In this document: piece after piece, positions 62,734 through 64,000 of the stretch
How positions within the stretch are numbered: the stretch's first letter is position 1
How the letters are laid out: each line of letters begins with the position of its first letter
NCBI RefSeq assembly: GCF_025685425.1
Contig: NZ_JAGTAS010000057.1
Coordinates: 558,001-622,000 of the forward strand
Source of the DNA: Terriglobus albidus
GTDB taxonomy: Bacteria; Acidobacteriota; Terriglobia; Terriglobales; Acidobacteriaceae
Length of the DNA stretch: 64,000 nucleotides
Direction: 5' to 3'
Made by a program: the position numbers and the translations under genes
Notes under the pieces: model-generated
The model's input: the letters and a program-made list of their open reading frames with translations, nothing else
What the model was told of the DNA's origin: nothing
Database searches by the model: none

Positions 62734-63222
62734 TCACGCCGTACTGGCGGAGATACGCTTCACCATCGAACCCGAGACCTGCTCACCAATAGGAATCTTG
62801 CGCGCTCTGGCCTCCATCTTCTTCGCCATCGCGATATACAGAACACCGTGTTCGCATCTTGCCTGGATGGAGGCAGGATCGACGGTCGCGGGCAGAGTGA
62901 AGGTCCTCGTAAAAGAGCCATACGAACGCTCCCTACGTTGATACCGGCTGTGGCTGGAGGGCTTTCGTTCCCCCGTGACGGAGAGGTTGTTGCCCTCAAG
63001 GGAGATGTCGAGGTCATCCTCACTCATACCGGCCACATCGAGCTCTATCATGACGCGATCATCTTCTTCATAGATGTCGGCTCTGGGAATGACGGCGCTC
63101 GCTGTTAGAAGCGATTGTTCTAATGAATCTGTAAGTGGAAGAAAGCTGCGAAAAGTCTTGTCAACCTGTTCCGTCAACGAAGTGAGGTCGCGGAACGGCT
63201 GCCATACGGACAGAGCAGTCAT
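62734..63222 (-). CDS. Small heat shock protein (Hsp20/alpha-crystallin family)
   Basis: 162 residues. Alpha-crystallin domain: IPRADIYEEDDRVMIELDVA, EDDLDISLEGNNLSVTGERK, SYGSFTRTFTLPATVDPASI and CEHGVLYIAMAKK. Chaperone preventing aggregation. Follows the unknown/BON pair in a stress-flavoured stretch on the same strand. Confidence 0.95.
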   Translation of the reverse strand: MTALSVWQPFRDLTSLTEQVDKTFRSFLPLTDSLEQSLLTASAVIPRADIYEEDDRVMIELDVAGMSEDDLDISLEGNNLSVTGERKPSSHSRYQRRERSYGSFTRTFTLPATVDPASIQARCEHGVLYIAMAKKMEARARKIPIGEQVSGSMVKRISASTA

Positions 63223-63509
63223 AGCTATTCACCTCTCGGGAGATACCCGATCTAATTCGATAGACGCAGCAGACTGCAAGATCGGTTGCATGTTTTAGCA
63301 GAGGGCCTGCTATCCGGGTTGCAGCTCGCAGGTGCAGGCCTCTACCGTGCCAAAGCTGCCTGAGAACCACGGATCGCCGGCCTGGTAGGAACCTTGAACT
63401 ATATTTTGGGCAGACGGCTCTGCGACGTTAGCAACTCAGGCAAAAATGGAGGCCTGGCGGGCTGATTGACTTCAGCGCGCCGGGCCTCATGTGATGGCGG
63501 TTATACGAA

Positions 63510-64000
63510 CTACTGTCTGGGCTGTTCCAGACGATAACCTGACGGAACTTGAAACAACGAGATTGCCTGCTCTCCAAGTTGAATATTGTGTAACTGATAT
63601 CGTGTCTCGCCGAACCTCGGATCGTTGGTGGACGACTGCACGATGGTGTCGATACCCGGAGCAACCCAGGTCTCTGTAACGATGGCGATGGGCCGTTCGT
63701 TGCCTAACTGCCCGGCAGGGATCGTAATGGTCTGCTGACGTCCATTACAAACAATCCCTTCGATCGTCTTGGAGCCAAGATCCTGCCGGGTGATGCTGCG
63801 CGCTTCATCGAGCGGTGGAAGCTTGCGCAACGGGGGATTGCTCTCAGCTTCACGCTCATCGAGGAACTTGCGAGACCGCGGCAGTTGCAACGCTTCTTTC
63901 TGACCTGGGTCCAACACATAAGCCATATTGCTTACCGGATCGTCGATAAAGACTTTCACCTCGTGAGGAGCTGGATTGGCAGGATCGATGTTGCCAAACG
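63510..64000 (-). CDS. Partial protein of unknown function (5' end beyond window)
   Basis: The frame is open through the right edge: a GTG at 63959 could begin it, but the upstream codons also encode without a stop, so it is probably longer. It contains AYVLDPGQKEALQLPRSRKF, ETWVAPGIDTIVQSSTNDPR and EQAISLFQVPSGYRLEQPRQ. No family recognised. Confidence 0.6.
   Translation of the reverse strand, partial: FGNIDPANPAPHEVKVFIDDPVSNMAYVLDPGQKEALQLPRSRKFLDEREAESNPPLRKLPPLDEARSITRQDLGSKTIEGIVCNGRQQTITIPAGQLGNERPIAIVTETWVAPGIDTIVQSSTNDPRFGETRYQLHNIQLGEQAISLFQVPSGYRLEQPRQ

Overview
The window looks like a chromosomal segment of a soil-type Acidobacteriota, probably Terriglobales/Acidobacteriaceae (Terriglobus, Granulicella, Edaphobacter and relatives). 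The reasons are two very large TonB-dependent receptors with an N-terminal carboxypeptidase-regulatory-like domain and no SusD partner, a quinoprotein of the acidobacterial type, moderately high GC, and intergenic regions full of short hairpin repeats of the kind common in these genomes. I see no phage, integrase, transposase or CRISPR array. Taxonomy is inferred from gene families, not computed.

Layout. 1-15 kb is housekeeping: prfB (cut by the left edge, with its programmed frameshift), lnt, an APC permease with a soluble tail, a small AT-hook-like protein, an MBL-fold hydrolase, a methyltransferase, a bactofilin, a mazG-GNAT-menC operon, an OmpA-like lipoprotein and uvrC. 15-29 kb holds phosphoesterases, a GDSL hydrolase, a YpfJ-like metallopeptidase, a GT39-like transferase, two tandem LysE exporters, an APC permease, lysA coupled to a PspC/zinc-ribbon gene, a BON/glycine-zipper protein, the initiator tRNA and a DinB protein.

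30-46 kb is carbohydrate acquisition. First comes an AgaR/DeoR-type regulator with an amidohydrolase, a PfkB kinase, an AgaS-like SIS protein and a sugar-porter MFS transporter; an operator-like sequence lies between agaS and the transporter. Next are a candidate structured RNA and an RMD1-family gene. A TonB receptor followed by a secreted GDPD lies divergent from a second DeoR regulator, which precedes a GHMP kinase resembling plant L-arabinokinase and a DMT permease.

46-64 kb contains an APC permease, a second TonB receptor followed by a sulfatase, a secreted MBL hydrolase, a likely periplasmic sugar-oxidation group (TIM-barrel isomerase/epimerase, dihaem cytochrome c, PQQ-dehydrogenase-like protein, DUF1080 protein), small membrane proteins, and a stress-flavoured group (Hsp20, triple-BON protein, unknown protein).

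Repeats are a major theme: three copies of a 114-bp MITE-like palindrome plus a possible remnant, a modular hairpin family at several intergenic sites, a 90-bp repeat pair, and a 25-bp tandem repeat at a gene junction. The most interesting leads are the arabinokinase-like cluster, the AgaR-like operator and incomplete amino-sugar cluster, the structured RNA candidate at 36.35-36.65 kb, and the quinoprotein with an altered metal ligand.
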